Shown one piece after another: positions 26,372-33,893 of a DNA stretch of 64,000 bases. Positions within the stretch are counted from its first letter, which is position 1. The number at the start of each line of letters is the position of its first letter. A model generated the notes under the pieces. That model was not told the origin of the DNA. It saw nothing but the letters and a program-made list of their open reading frames with translations, and searched no databases. The stretch spans positions 248,001-312,000 of the forward strand of contig NZ_LR701576.1 of assembly GCF_902498805.1 (NCBI RefSeq), in the 5' to 3' direction. The DNA comes from Imperialibacter sp. EC-SDR9. GTDB lineage: Bacteria; Bacteroidota; Bacteroidia; Cytophagales; Cyclobacteriaceae. A program made the translations under genes and the position numbers.

Positions 26372-27583
26372 ATGAAAAACAAAACATTTTGCCAGGTACT
26401 CATAGCGACGGCACTCACAATGGGGTTGTTCAGCTGCCAGGGTCAGCCCAACGTTAGCGGGCAGAAACAAACTGCAAAGAAAGTCATTGTAGGCGGTGGG
26501 TGCGACGGGTGCGAGCTTATGTTCGTCGGCATGCCAGCATCCATTAACGCAACTGACACAAGCGCTGGCTGGTTCGAAGTAGGCCAAAAGCTGCTCGTCA
26601 CTGGCACAGTCTTTAAAGTGGATGGCACTACTCCTGCCAGCGGGGTTGTTATCTACTATTGGCAAACGGACAATCAAGGTTTTTACGCTCCGGTTGAGGG
26701 CATGCCCGCAGAAGCAAGGAGACATGGGCATATCCGGGGCTGGGTGAAGACAGACGAGGCGGGCAGGTATTCGATCTACACAGTACGGCCTGCCCCCTAT
26801 CCGGAGAGAGACGAGCCAGCCCACATCCACACCTCGATCAAAGAGCCTGCTGTCGACGACGAATATTATATCGACGCATTTGTTTTCGACGATGATCCAT
26901 TACTAACTGGAGCAAAAAGAAAGGAAATGGAAAACAGGGGCGGGAGCGGCGTGCTCCGAGTGTTGCTGGACAAAGACCTGCAGGTTGCTGAACATAATAT
27001 TATTCTTGGCCGCAATATTCCCAATTACCCGACCAATGGGCAGCCAGCCGAAATATCAGGACTGGAGATTGGTGAGGACAGCCCCTCCTTTACACCTTTC
27101 CACGTCTGGGGGCCCGACAAGGGAACGAAGACGTGCCCTGTTTGTAAATATGGGCGTTATCATGGCATTCTGTACTTTGTGGGCAACAAACCAGATTGGG
27201 ATGATATAAAGAAGTGGCTGGTCTTTCTGGAGCAAGAAAGCGTAGAAAGAGGCAAGTACCTGAAGGTCTATTTCGTTTATGGCAACGAAACAGCCTACAG
27301 CAAAGAAGCCAGGCAAAAGGAATTGGAGGATATTGGAAGAGAACTTGATTTGAAGAATATCGCTGTCACATTCGTTCCATCCCTGACGGACAAGACGAGT
27401 GAGGTAAATCTCAACCGAATAAACCCCGAAGTGACCAACACATTCATAGTTTACAGGCAACGAATAATAGTGGCCAAGTTTGTCAGCTTTGAAGCATCAG
27501 TTGAAAACTTCAACCTTATCTCAGCCACTCTTGACAAAACAAAAGGTGAGTATTTCAATTTACCTGAACCAGTGCACAATTAG
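26372..27583 (+). CDS. Lipoprotein: intradiol-dioxygenase domain fused to a CxxC thioredoxin-like domain
   Basis: 403 residues from the ATG at 26372. A lipobox (MGLFSC, Cys22) marks a lipoprotein. Residues about 40-220 form an intradiol ring-cleavage dioxygenase-type beta-sandwich with the Fe(III) ligand set kept: Tyr105 (QGFYAP), Tyr143 (RPAPYP), His151 and His153 (PAHIHTSI). Cytoplasmic relatives cleave catechols; exported members are poorly known. Residues about 245-400 have a CPVC motif (Cys255, Cys258) followed by a helix and alpha/beta order (LKVYFVYGNETAYS, NTFIVYRQRIIVAKF), which looks like a thioredoxin or redoxin fold. An extra CDGC pair is at Cys44 and Cys47. I know of no standard family with this fusion. 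Confidence 0.75.
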   Translation: MKNKTFCQVLIATALTMGLFSCQGQPNVSGQKQTAKKVIVGGGCDGCELMFVGMPASINATDTSAGWFEVGQKLLVTGTVFKVDGTTPASGVVIYYWQTDNQGFYAPVEGMPAEARRHGHIRGWVKTDEAGRYSIYTVRPAPYPERDEPAHIHTSIKEPAVDDEYYIDAFVFDDDPLLTGAKRKEMENRGGSGVLRVLLDKDLQVAEHNIILGRNIPNYPTNGQPAEISGLEIGEDSPSFTPFHVWGPDKGTKTCPVCKYGRYHGILYFVGNKPDWDDIKKWLVFLEQESVERGKYLKVYFVYGNETAYSKEARQKELEDIGRELDLKNIAVTFVPSLTDKTSEVNLNRINPEVTNTFIVYRQRIIVAKFVSFEASVENFNLISATLDKTKGEYFNLPEPVHN

Positions 27584-27603
27584 TAACGAGCTACCCGGTA
27601 ACA

Positions 27604-27635
27604 AAAATCCTCTGTCATTACTGGCAGAGGATTTT
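27604..27635. terminator. Terminator: AAAATCCTCTG / CAGAGGATTTT stem
   Basis: Perfect 11-base stem with a 10-base loop directly after the dioxygenase lipoprotein. A/T flanks on both sides allow it to work in both directions. Confidence 0.85.
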
Positions 27636-27654
27636 CATGCTTACAAACACGGAA

Positions 27655-27677
27655 AACCCGCTTTAAAAAAGCAGGTT
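27655..27677 (-). terminator. Second hairpin, after the M56-TonB gene
   Basis: AACC-c-GCTTT pairs with AAAGC-a-GGTT around a short A-run; on the minus strand it is followed by TTTTCC. It would end the blaI/M56 operon. Confidence 0.5.
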
Positions 27678-27715
27678 CTCTAAAGAGGATTTACTACAAA
27701 TCTTTATCTCTTCGG

Positions 27716-29017
27716 TTAAAAGACTTCGTCTGCAGGAGTCTCAATTTGATCTATCGTCAGCTTTACATTATTGATCACTCTATCTTCTCCTTCCGGATCG
27801 CCAAGCTTGAAAGTAATGGGGAGGATTATTTTAGTTTTAACAGCTCTCCCTCTTTGTCTACCAGCTTGCCATTTAGGCGACTGCGCAATTACGTTCATTG
27901 CTTCCATGTCACAGCCAGCACCAATTCCTTTTAGTGCCTTTACGTCAGTTATGGAACCATCTTTATCCACGGCAAATTCGATAAAAACCTTCCCCTCCAC
28001 CCCTAGTCTTCTTGCTTGAACAGGGTATTTCAATGTCCTTGCCACATAAGTATAGAAAGCCGACATTCCGCCAGGAGGTGTTGGCATTTCTTCCACTTCA
28101 GTGAAAACTTCTTCTCCTTCCGTTTCGGACACAGCGGCGGCCTGGATATTAAGTTCATCTTCTCCTGCACCCGGTAGTTCGCAGCTGATCACTCCGAAGA
28201 CCATGGCCATAGCCAGTACCGGGAAAGCAAATTTACCCCAGTACACATTGTTGTTTTTGTTTGTAAGCATACGTAATCGTTTTAGTGTTTGCGATTGATT
28301 GAAATGGCTGCCAAGCGCCAATCCGTACTGATTGAGCACCTGCTGAGCCAAAAGTTTTTGATAAGCCTCTATGTCTCTGCCCTCGGTAGCCTTGTCGTCG
28401 GCTTCAAATTCATGAGTCATCACCAGGGAGCTTTTAATTGCATACATCAGCGGGTTGAACCACATGACAGCATGGGCAATTTCGATAAAAAGAATATCTC
28501 TGGAATGCCTTCTGCGAATGTGAGCCAGCTCGTGGTTGAGTATCTGGTTCTCCTCTTTTGCATTCAGTTGCTGTGAGTTGTCCCAAAAGAGATAATTCAG
28601 AAAGCTGAAGGTCGGAAGCTTGCCATTGGTACGCACCAGAACATAGTCCTGGCGAAGCTCCTTTTCTCCGTTCCTTACAATCTTAGCGATAGACAACACC
28701 TTCATGAGGAGCTTTCCGGTGAAAAAAATGATTCCTAGCGCATAGACAACTTCCAGCCAGGAAATGTCCGTGTAGTAGTTGGCGTAAGGATCTACTACCA
28801 GTCCCGGCAGCGTAATCACGGACGTCACTTCTTCACTCAGTGCCCATGGAGAATCGATTCTGATCAAAGGAAAAATGGTTGAAAATGCGACTGACAGCAG
28901 CAGGTAATACCTATTGAATGCATAGCATGATTCATTGCGGAGCACGAGGTAGTAAATGGCATAGAAAACTATGCTGCACGCTACCGATTGGAATAAGAAT
29001 ATGAGTAGGTTATTCAT
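27716..29017 (-). CDS. BlaR1-like M56 metallopeptidase with a TonB C-terminal domain
   Basis: 433 residues. The N-terminus has membrane helices at about residues 3-25, 36-52 and 88-110, then the zinc metallopeptidase motif HELAH (His162, Glu163, His166) and the downstream HEFEADDKA region. After a further helix (about 268-285) comes a periplasmic TonB C-terminal domain (about 335-420: KYPVQARRLGVEGKVFIEF, KWQAGRQRG). Such proteins sense an envelope signal and cleave the BlaI repressor or an intermediary. The gene overlaps the blaI gene by 8 bases, the usual order. It probably has no link to beta-lactams here: no beta-lactamase is adjacent. Confidence 0.88.
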   Translation of the reverse strand: MNNLLIFLFQSVACSIVFYAIYYLVLRNESCYAFNRYYLLLSVAFSTIFPLIRIDSPWALSEEVTSVITLPGLVVDPYANYYTDISWLEVVYALGIIFFTGKLLMKVLSIAKIVRNGEKELRQDYVLVRTNGKLPTFSFLNYLFWDNSQQLNAKEENQILNHELAHIRRRHSRDILFIEIAHAVMWFNPLMYAIKSSLVMTHEFEADDKATEGRDIEAYQKLLAQQVLNQYGLALGSHFNQSQTLKRLRMLTNKNNNVYWGKFAFPVLAMAMVFGVISCELPGAGEDELNIQAAAVSETEGEEVFTEVEEMPTPPGGMSAFYTYVARTLKYPVQARRLGVEGKVFIEFAVDKDGSITDVKALKGIGAGCDMEAMNVIAQSPKWQAGRQRGRAVKTKIILPITFKLGDPEGEDRVINNVKLTIDQIETPADEVF

Positions 29018-29387
29018 CGTCCTTTTCTTTAATGTCTTTTTCTACATACTTCATTAGCTCCTCCATGTCTTTTACATCCAGCTTGTTTTCGCTGGCAAAG
29101 AAGGAGACAAGCTTCTGAAACGATCCGTTGAAATAATTGCCCATAAAGTTTTGAAGGAAGAAGCTCTTGTATTCATCCTTACCCACTTTGGGGAAATACT
29201 GGTGCGTTTTGCCAAATGCTTTGTAGCCAACAAAACCCTTCTTTACCAGTATCCTGATAATGGTAGACACCGTGTTGTAGGCAGGTTTAGGTTCGGGCAT
29301 TTCTTCAAGCACTTCGTTCACAAACCCCTTGTCAAGCTTCCATAGGATTTGCATGATTTGTTCTTCGGCTTTGGTCAGTTCTTTCAT
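29010..29387 (-). CDS. BlaI/MecI/CopY-family repressor
   Basis: 125 residues with the winged-helix start LTKAEEQIMQILWKLDKG and the helix PKPAYNTVSTIIRILVKKG (about residues 33-51) that reads DNA. The C-terminal half gives the dimer and the protease-sensitive region. It is the first gene of the operon with the M56-TonB protein. A full promoter and an inverted repeat lie just upstream and fit autorepression. Confidence 0.92.
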   Translation of the reverse strand: MKELTKAEEQIMQILWKLDKGFVNEVLEEMPEPKPAYNTVSTIIRILVKKGFVGYKAFGKTHQYFPKVGKDEYKSFFLQNFMGNYFNGSFQKLVSFFASENKLDVKDMEELMKYVEKDIKEKDDE

Positions 29388-29406
29388 AATGTTCTATACG
29401 TATATT

Positions 29407-29437
29407 CAAATGTAAAACGAATAGTTTAGTTTAACAA
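29407..29437 (-). promoter_or_regulatory. Promoter of the blaI operon (TTG-N20-TACATTTG)
   Basis: On the minus strand TTG (29437-29435), 20 bases, then TACATTTG (29414-29407) fits the Bacteroidota sigma-ABfr consensus TTG-N(17-23)-TAnnTTTG. The -7 box is 20 bases before the blaI start. Confidence 0.6.
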
Positions 29438-29441
29438 CTAA
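29426..29441. promoter_or_regulatory. Candidate BlaI operator TTAGTT-TAAC-AACTAA
   Basis: A perfect 6-base inverted repeat with a 4-base centre overlaps the -33 element of the blaI promoter, so a bound dimer would block RNA polymerase. A second 10-base palindrome, TATACGTATA, lies at 29395-29404 between the -7 box and the start codon. Confidence 0.45.
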
Positions 29442-29575
29442 TAACTTAGTTTTTATTTTTATTGACTAATTCGTCCGCTCAAAATAGCATTTCGTCGTTT
29501 CCGGGATTCAATGTTTGCTTGCAACTAAAATTTAATTCAAATTTACTAGTAACCACCTACTTAACTATCGTTTGA

Positions 29576-30043
29576 ATGCTTTCAATTGCTTCTCTCATTA
29601 AAGAATCTAAAACCTACCTTGACAAACCCTACATCAAGGTGGCGTGGCATCCACAACTCAATTTAATCATTCATGACTGGAAAGGCTTTGCGACTTTCGA
29701 GGAGATTCTGGAGGTAGGTCAAAGAACACTTTCAGCAGTTCAAATGGAGCATGCCACAAAAGTGCTGTACGACACCAGGGATATGGAAGTGCTTGACGAC
29801 AGATCAAGGAACTACATAGCAGGAGAGTTTACAGTTAAAATGATACGGGCAGGCATCCACTACTCAGCCACCATTCTGCCGGAAGATCCCTTTGCACAAT
29901 ACACCATTCAGGCCATTAAGGGCAGCATGGAAAGGCATTTGCCAGAAAGGGTGCGGTACTTTAACACTGTGAACAAGGCCCTGGATTGGGTAGTTTCGCA
30001 GCAGGTTATTCCAAAATCTGGTGTTCGCCTGGTGCACCAGTAA
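29576..30043 (+). CDS. Soluble protein with a STAS-like fold, unknown function
   Basis: 155 residues: alternating strands and helices (IKVAWHPQLNLIIHDW; ATKVLYDTRDMEVLDD; FTVKMIRAGIHYSATILPE) that resemble SpoIIAA/STAS-like domains common in Bacteroidota. No catalytic motif is visible. It stands alone, divergent from the blaI operon. Confidence 0.6.
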   Translation: MLSIASLIKESKTYLDKPYIKVAWHPQLNLIIHDWKGFATFEEILEVGQRTLSAVQMEHATKVLYDTRDMEVLDDRSRNYIAGEFTVKMIRAGIHYSATILPEDPFAQYTIQAIKGSMERHLPERVRYFNTVNKALDWVVSQQVIPKSGVRLVHQ

Positions 30044-30103
30044 ATAATTTCGATTTTATTTCTCCCTTCTATTTCGTAGCCTAGCAAATTCAAAGCAAGG
30101 CTC

Positions 30104-31378
30104 ATGCACATACGTCTCCTTCTCATCTTTCTGGCTCTTCCGCTGATTGCCTACCCGCAAGAAAAACAATTTCGTTTTCAAGGTCAGGGGCCAACACAAA
30201 TCGTCGAAACTTCCTCCAAAGCTATCCAGCTTCAGGAAAGAAAAGTCTGGCTATTTGAAGAGGAAGGGATTGGCTTCAGCAATGACTTCAGAGGGGCAAG
30301 GCTGAATAACGCAGTGCCCACTAACGGTTCAACTTTCCAACTGACCATTGAGGCAGAAAACTACCCAGTGAATCCGAGCCCCTGGTACGCCTTCAAAGTA
30401 TGGAGCAGCACCGACAAACAAGTCACGCTGTCGTTCAACTACCCGCAAGGCAGACACCGCTATTTTCCTGTGGTAAGCATGGACGGTAAAAGCTGGGCCA
30501 ATCTGGACTCTGCTCGTTTTATTGCCAAGTCGGACACCACCATCGCCTTTTATAATTATCGACTGCTGCCGAAAGAAGCCAGCATGGTGCTTGACCTGAC
30601 TGCTGGCGACACCGTGTGGGTGGCTGGGCAGGAAATGTGGACTTCAAAAGAGGTATATGCCTGGATGGATTCCGTGGGAGAAGTATACAAGCTAAAACCA
30701 AAGACAATAGGAAAAACCACGCTCGGCCGGGACCTGAAGATGATGCGGGTGTCGAAGGGCAAAGACAAAAAAGTGGTGGCTGTGATAAGTCGCCAGCATC
30801 CACCGGAGGTCACGGGCTTCTTTGCTATGAAGGCCTTTATCGAAAGAATACTCAAGGATGACTCGCTCTCAAACGCCTTTAGGAAGCGCTATGATGTACT
30901 TAACGTGCCGCTGATGAACCCCGATGGCGTGGATGAAGGCCACTGGCGACACAATGCTGGCGGAGTGGATTTGAACCGGGACTGGGAAGCTCAAAATCAA
31001 CCCGAAGTTAAACTGGTGGCGGACTACTTCAAGACGTACATGAAGAAAAGGAAGGGCACCATGGTATTTTTTATGGACTTCCATAGCACCTGGGATGATA
31101 TCTATTACACCATCGACCCCGGCATGCCTACCAACACGCCAGGTCTCACTACGAATTGGTTGGCCGGTATTGAGGCGTCTATTCCAGGCTATTACGTCAA
31201 TCACCGCCCGTCAAAAGTGGACAATGGCGTCGTCTCGAGGAACTTCTTCTACAGAACCTTCAATACAGATGGATTGGTCTTCGAATTTGGCGACAACACC
31301 AGTCGTGAGTTTCTGAAGTTGAAAGGCACTGTGGCCGCCGAGGTACTGATGAGGTTGCTTCTGGAAGAAGAAAGTTAG
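30104..31378 (+). CDS. Exported M14-family zinc carboxypeptidase
   Basis: 424 residues with a signal peptide (MHIRLLLIFLALPLIAYPQ). An N-terminal beta domain (about residues 25-185) is followed by the M14 catalytic domain. The zinc ligands are His232 and Glu235 in RQHPPEVTG and a later His in DFHSTWDD; Asn-Arg substrate residues are in GVDLNRDW and the catalytic Glu is in LVFEFGDNTS. The N-terminal domain plus M14 order matches cytosolic carboxypeptidase-like bacterial enzymes, but the signal peptide puts this one in the periplasm or outside. Its 3' end overlaps the convergent gene by 4 bases. Confidence 0.88.
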   Translation: MHIRLLLIFLALPLIAYPQEKQFRFQGQGPTQIVETSSKAIQLQERKVWLFEEEGIGFSNDFRGARLNNAVPTNGSTFQLTIEAENYPVNPSPWYAFKVWSSTDKQVTLSFNYPQGRHRYFPVVSMDGKSWANLDSARFIAKSDTTIAFYNYRLLPKEASMVLDLTAGDTVWVAGQEMWTSKEVYAWMDSVGEVYKLKPKTIGKTTLGRDLKMMRVSKGKDKKVVAVISRQHPPEVTGFFAMKAFIERILKDDSLSNAFRKRYDVLNVPLMNPDGVDEGHWRHNAGGVDLNRDWEAQNQPEVKLVADYFKTYMKKRKGTMVFFMDFHSTWDDIYYTIDPGMPTNTPGLTTNWLAGIEASIPGYYVNHRPSKVDNGVVSRNFFYRTFNTDGLVFEFGDNTSREFLKLKGTVAAEVLMRLLLEEES

Positions 31379-31737
31379 TCTTCCGGATAAGGTACAAAAA
31401 CGAAGCTGGTCAGCTTTTCGTCCACCACAAATAAGCAGCAGAATTCATCAGGGTCTTTAAAAGCACCTTTGAATTGATCAACATCCTCGATCAGCTTCCT
31501 ATTGACAAACTCATCAATATAGGTGGCATAATAATTCCATGACAAGTTTAAATCTTCTCTGGGGATGAGCAATTGACCAATCGGGATTTCCACTTTGGCA
31601 ATGGGGAAAATGGGAAATTCTGAAAACCCTTGTTTGCGTATCTGGTAAGAGGCTTCTTTAATGCTATCAGCTACCACCACAAAGTCTTTGGTGATAGTGC
31701 CGAGGTATTTGCCGCTTAGTTCGGGATCGTTTTGCAT
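31375..31737 (-). CDS. Unknown protein linked to HigBA
   Basis: 120 residues, soluble, strands and helices mixed (FVVVADSIKEASYQIRKQGFSEFPIF at the N-half; CCLFVVDEKLTSFVFVP at the end). No family recognised. It starts 2 bases after the higA stop and must be co-transcribed with the toxin-antitoxin pair. It may be an accessory or chaperone-like member, or only the downstream neighbour. Confidence 0.6.
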   Translation of the reverse strand: MQNDPELSGKYLGTITKDFVVVADSIKEASYQIRKQGFSEFPIFPIAKVEIPIGQLLIPREDLNLSWNYYATYIDEFVNRKLIEDVDQFKGAFKDPDEFCCLFVVDEKLTSFVFVPYPED

Positions 31738-31739
31738 AG

Positions 31740-32090
31740 TTAAGAAAGTAATGATTCAGCGGGAATACCAAGATCGTTGTGCAACGCCTTGATCATTTTT
31801 AAGGATAGCTTCCTTTTTCTTTGCAACACTTCAGTGACCCTGTTTTTTCCGCCCAGGTATTTGGCAATGTCTACTTTTCTAAGCCCCATTTGATCCATGT
31901 AAAATTTGATAGCCTCGACCGGATCGGGTGGATAAATTGGGTGGTGCTTTTCCTCATAAGCCTCGATCAAAGTCACCAATACTTCAAGCTCATCACCTTC
32001 TTTGGTATTGGGCGACGCTTCCCACAGCTCATCTACTCTTTTAAGAGAGCTCTTATAATCCGCATCCGTTTTAATGGCGTTAATTTCCAT
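31740..32090 (-). CDS. higA: HigA-type antitoxin
   Basis: 116 residues from the ATG at 32090, one base after the higB stop; an upstream ATG at 32108 would overlap higB by 17 bases. The C-terminal half is an HTH domain (about residues 58-110) with MGLRKVDIAKYLGGKNRVTE. The N-terminal acidic region (LWEASPNTKEGDELEVL) matches the HigA subgroup with 'YPPDPVEAIKF' before the HTH. It binds HigB and represses the operon. Confidence 0.9.
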   Translation of the reverse strand: MEINAIKTDADYKSSLKRVDELWEASPNTKEGDELEVLVTLIEAYEEKHHPIYPPDPVEAIKFYMDQMGLRKVDIAKYLGGKNRVTEVLQRKRKLSLKMIKALHNDLGIPAESLLS

Positions 32091-32091
32091 G

Positions 32092-32391
32092 CTAAATTGA
32101 TTTTGCATCTACCTTATCATACTCTTCGTGCGTTCCTACAAATCGGATATAACCTATCTGAAAGTCAAATTTGAACTTTACTATTAGCCGATATTTGTTC
32201 CCTCCAATATTAAAGACCACCCTGCCGTCCCCTATAATGCTGGCAGATCCAAATTTGTCCTTTAAGTGGTTGGCGCTTGCCCATTCGGTTTTTTTAATAG
32301 CCTGAACCCACGCCCGCAGCGGCTGCTCTGCATCTTGCCGCCCTTCTCTACTCCAAAATTCACGCAACGCAGCGACTGATATTATCCGCAT
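32092..32391 (-). CDS. higB: HigB-type mRNA interferase toxin
   Basis: 99 residues with the HigB_toxin pattern: MRIISVAALREFW, then DAEQPLRAWVQ, and the closing strands VVFNIGGNKYRLIVKFKF and IGYIRFVGTHEEYDKVD, where His and Tyr of GTHxEYD are the RelE-fold active-site residues. The toxin gene precedes the antitoxin, as is normal for higBA. It cuts mRNA on the ribosome. Confidence 0.93.
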   Translation of the reverse strand: MRIISVAALREFWSREGRQDAEQPLRAWVQAIKKTEWASANHLKDKFGSASIIGDGRVVFNIGGNKYRLIVKFKFDFQIGYIRFVGTHEEYDKVDAKSI

Positions 32392-32433
32392 GAATCAAAG
32401 ATAAAACAAAAGGAATAGTTCCCAAAAAGGGAA

Positions 32434-33831
32434 TTATATTTTCTCTAACAGTACCACATTCTCCACATGATGCGTATGCGGAAACATGTCTACAGGCTGC
32501 ACTTCAACAACTTTATACCTTTCGGCTAATAACTGGATGTCTCGTGCCTGAGTGGCAGGATTACAGCTTACATACACAATCCTTTCGGCTCCTGAGTGGT
32601 ACAACGCATCAGTGACGTCGGTGTGCATACCAGCCCTTGGTGGGTCAGTGATGATCACCTGCGGGCGACCCTGTCTTTCCATAAATTCTTCGGTCAGCAA
32701 GTCTTTGATGTCGCCAGCCTGAAAATGCACGTTCTCCAGGTTATTCAATTTCGCATTGATCCAGGCATCCTCAATGGCAGGCTCCACGTACTCCAGCCCT
32801 ACTACTTTGGCGGCACTTCTTGCGGCAAATTGCGCCAGTGTACCTGTACCTGTGTAGAGATCATACACCAACTCGTGCTCCTTAATGTTGGCCATATCAA
32901 TAGCCACTTTATAAAGCCGTTCGGCCTGCTTGCTATTGGTCTGATAAAATGACTTTGGCCCCACCTTAAAATGCAGGCCATCCATTTCTTCCATGATATG
33001 ATCTTGCCCATGAAAAAGCTCCACCTTCAGGTCCTGGAAAGTATCATTACCCTTGCTATTGATCACGTACATGAGGGAGGTGATCTGCGGAAATGCCTCC
33101 TTGATCTTACCGAGCAGGTTATCCAGGTCTTCGTTCTTGTAGGCCACTTGCAGAATGACCATTAGCTGCCCGGTGCTGGCCGTACGAATGATCAGGTTGC
33201 GCAGCCAGCCTTCGTGGGTAAGGATATCGTAGAAAGGATAGCCCGCCTTCATGGTTTCTTCCTTCACAAATGTCCTGATGGCGTTGCTGGGATCTCCCTG
33301 CAGGTAGCACGTTTCAACATCCACAATTCTATCGAAGCGCTTGGGCACGTGGAAGCCCAGGGCGTTTTTCTCCAAATCGGCACCTGATTGAATTTCTTCA
33401 TCCGTCAACCAGCGGTGGTTGGAGAAGGTAAACTCCAGCTTGTTGCGATAATACTGCGTGTCGGGAGAGCCAAGAATAGGATTGATTTCGGGCAAAGGTA
33501 CTTTGGCTATTCTTTCCAGATTGTCCTTTACCTGCTGCCATTTGAATTTGAGCTGTTCGTCATAGGGCAGGCTCTGCCATTTGCAGCCTCCGCACGTGCC
33601 AAAGTGGGAGCAGAAAGGCTCAACTCTTTTAGGAGAAAGCCTATGGAACTTAATAGTCCTGGCTTCCATAAAGCCCTTTTTCTTACGGAAAACGAGCAAA
33701 TCGACAATGTCGCCGGGCACTACCTGCTCCACAAATATTACCTGCCCTTCATGCCTGGCAATGCATTTGCCTTCTGAAGCTACTGCCTCAATCGTGATGT
33801 TTTCCAGTATTATGTTCTTGCCTCTGCCCAT
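32434..33831 (-). CDS. rlmD: 23S rRNA (uracil-5-)-methyltransferase RlmD
   Basis: 465 residues. An N-terminal TRAM domain (about residues 8-62) is followed by the [4Fe-4S] cysteines Cys74, Cys80 and Cys83 (CSHFGTCGGCKWQ), with Cys175 as a likely fourth ligand. The SAM-binding part has YDLYTGTGTLAQF and ITDPPRAG, and the catalytic Cys423 is in VSCNPATQARD. The order and Fe-S cluster are those of RlmD/RumA, which methylates one uridine of 23S rRNA; a TrmA-type tRNA role is less likely because of the cluster. Confidence 0.9.
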   Translation of the reverse strand: MGRGKNIILENITIEAVASEGKCIARHEGQVIFVEQVVPGDIVDLLVFRKKKGFMEARTIKFHRLSPKRVEPFCSHFGTCGGCKWQSLPYDEQLKFKWQQVKDNLERIAKVPLPEINPILGSPDTQYYRNKLEFTFSNHRWLTDEEIQSGADLEKNALGFHVPKRFDRIVDVETCYLQGDPSNAIRTFVKEETMKAGYPFYDILTHEGWLRNLIIRTASTGQLMVILQVAYKNEDLDNLLGKIKEAFPQITSLMYVINSKGNDTFQDLKVELFHGQDHIMEEMDGLHFKVGPKSFYQTNSKQAERLYKVAIDMANIKEHELVYDLYTGTGTLAQFAARSAAKVVGLEYVEPAIEDAWINAKLNNLENVHFQAGDIKDLLTEEFMERQGRPQVIITDPPRAGMHTDVTDALYHSGAERIVYVSCNPATQARDIQLLAERYKVVEVQPVDMFPHTHHVENVVLLEKI

Positions 33832-33838
33832 AGGGCCG

Positions 33839-33846
33839 CAAAATTA
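33839..33846 (-). promoter_or_regulatory. Possible -7 box of rlmD
   Basis: TAATTTTG on the minus strand fits TAnnTTTG and sits only 7 bases before the rlmD ATG, which would give an almost leaderless message. No TTG at the right spacing was found. Confidence 0.25.
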
Positions 33847-33893
33847 CGCTTTGCCCAAAAGGAAAACTAAGGATGTAACAAAAATTGACAGCT

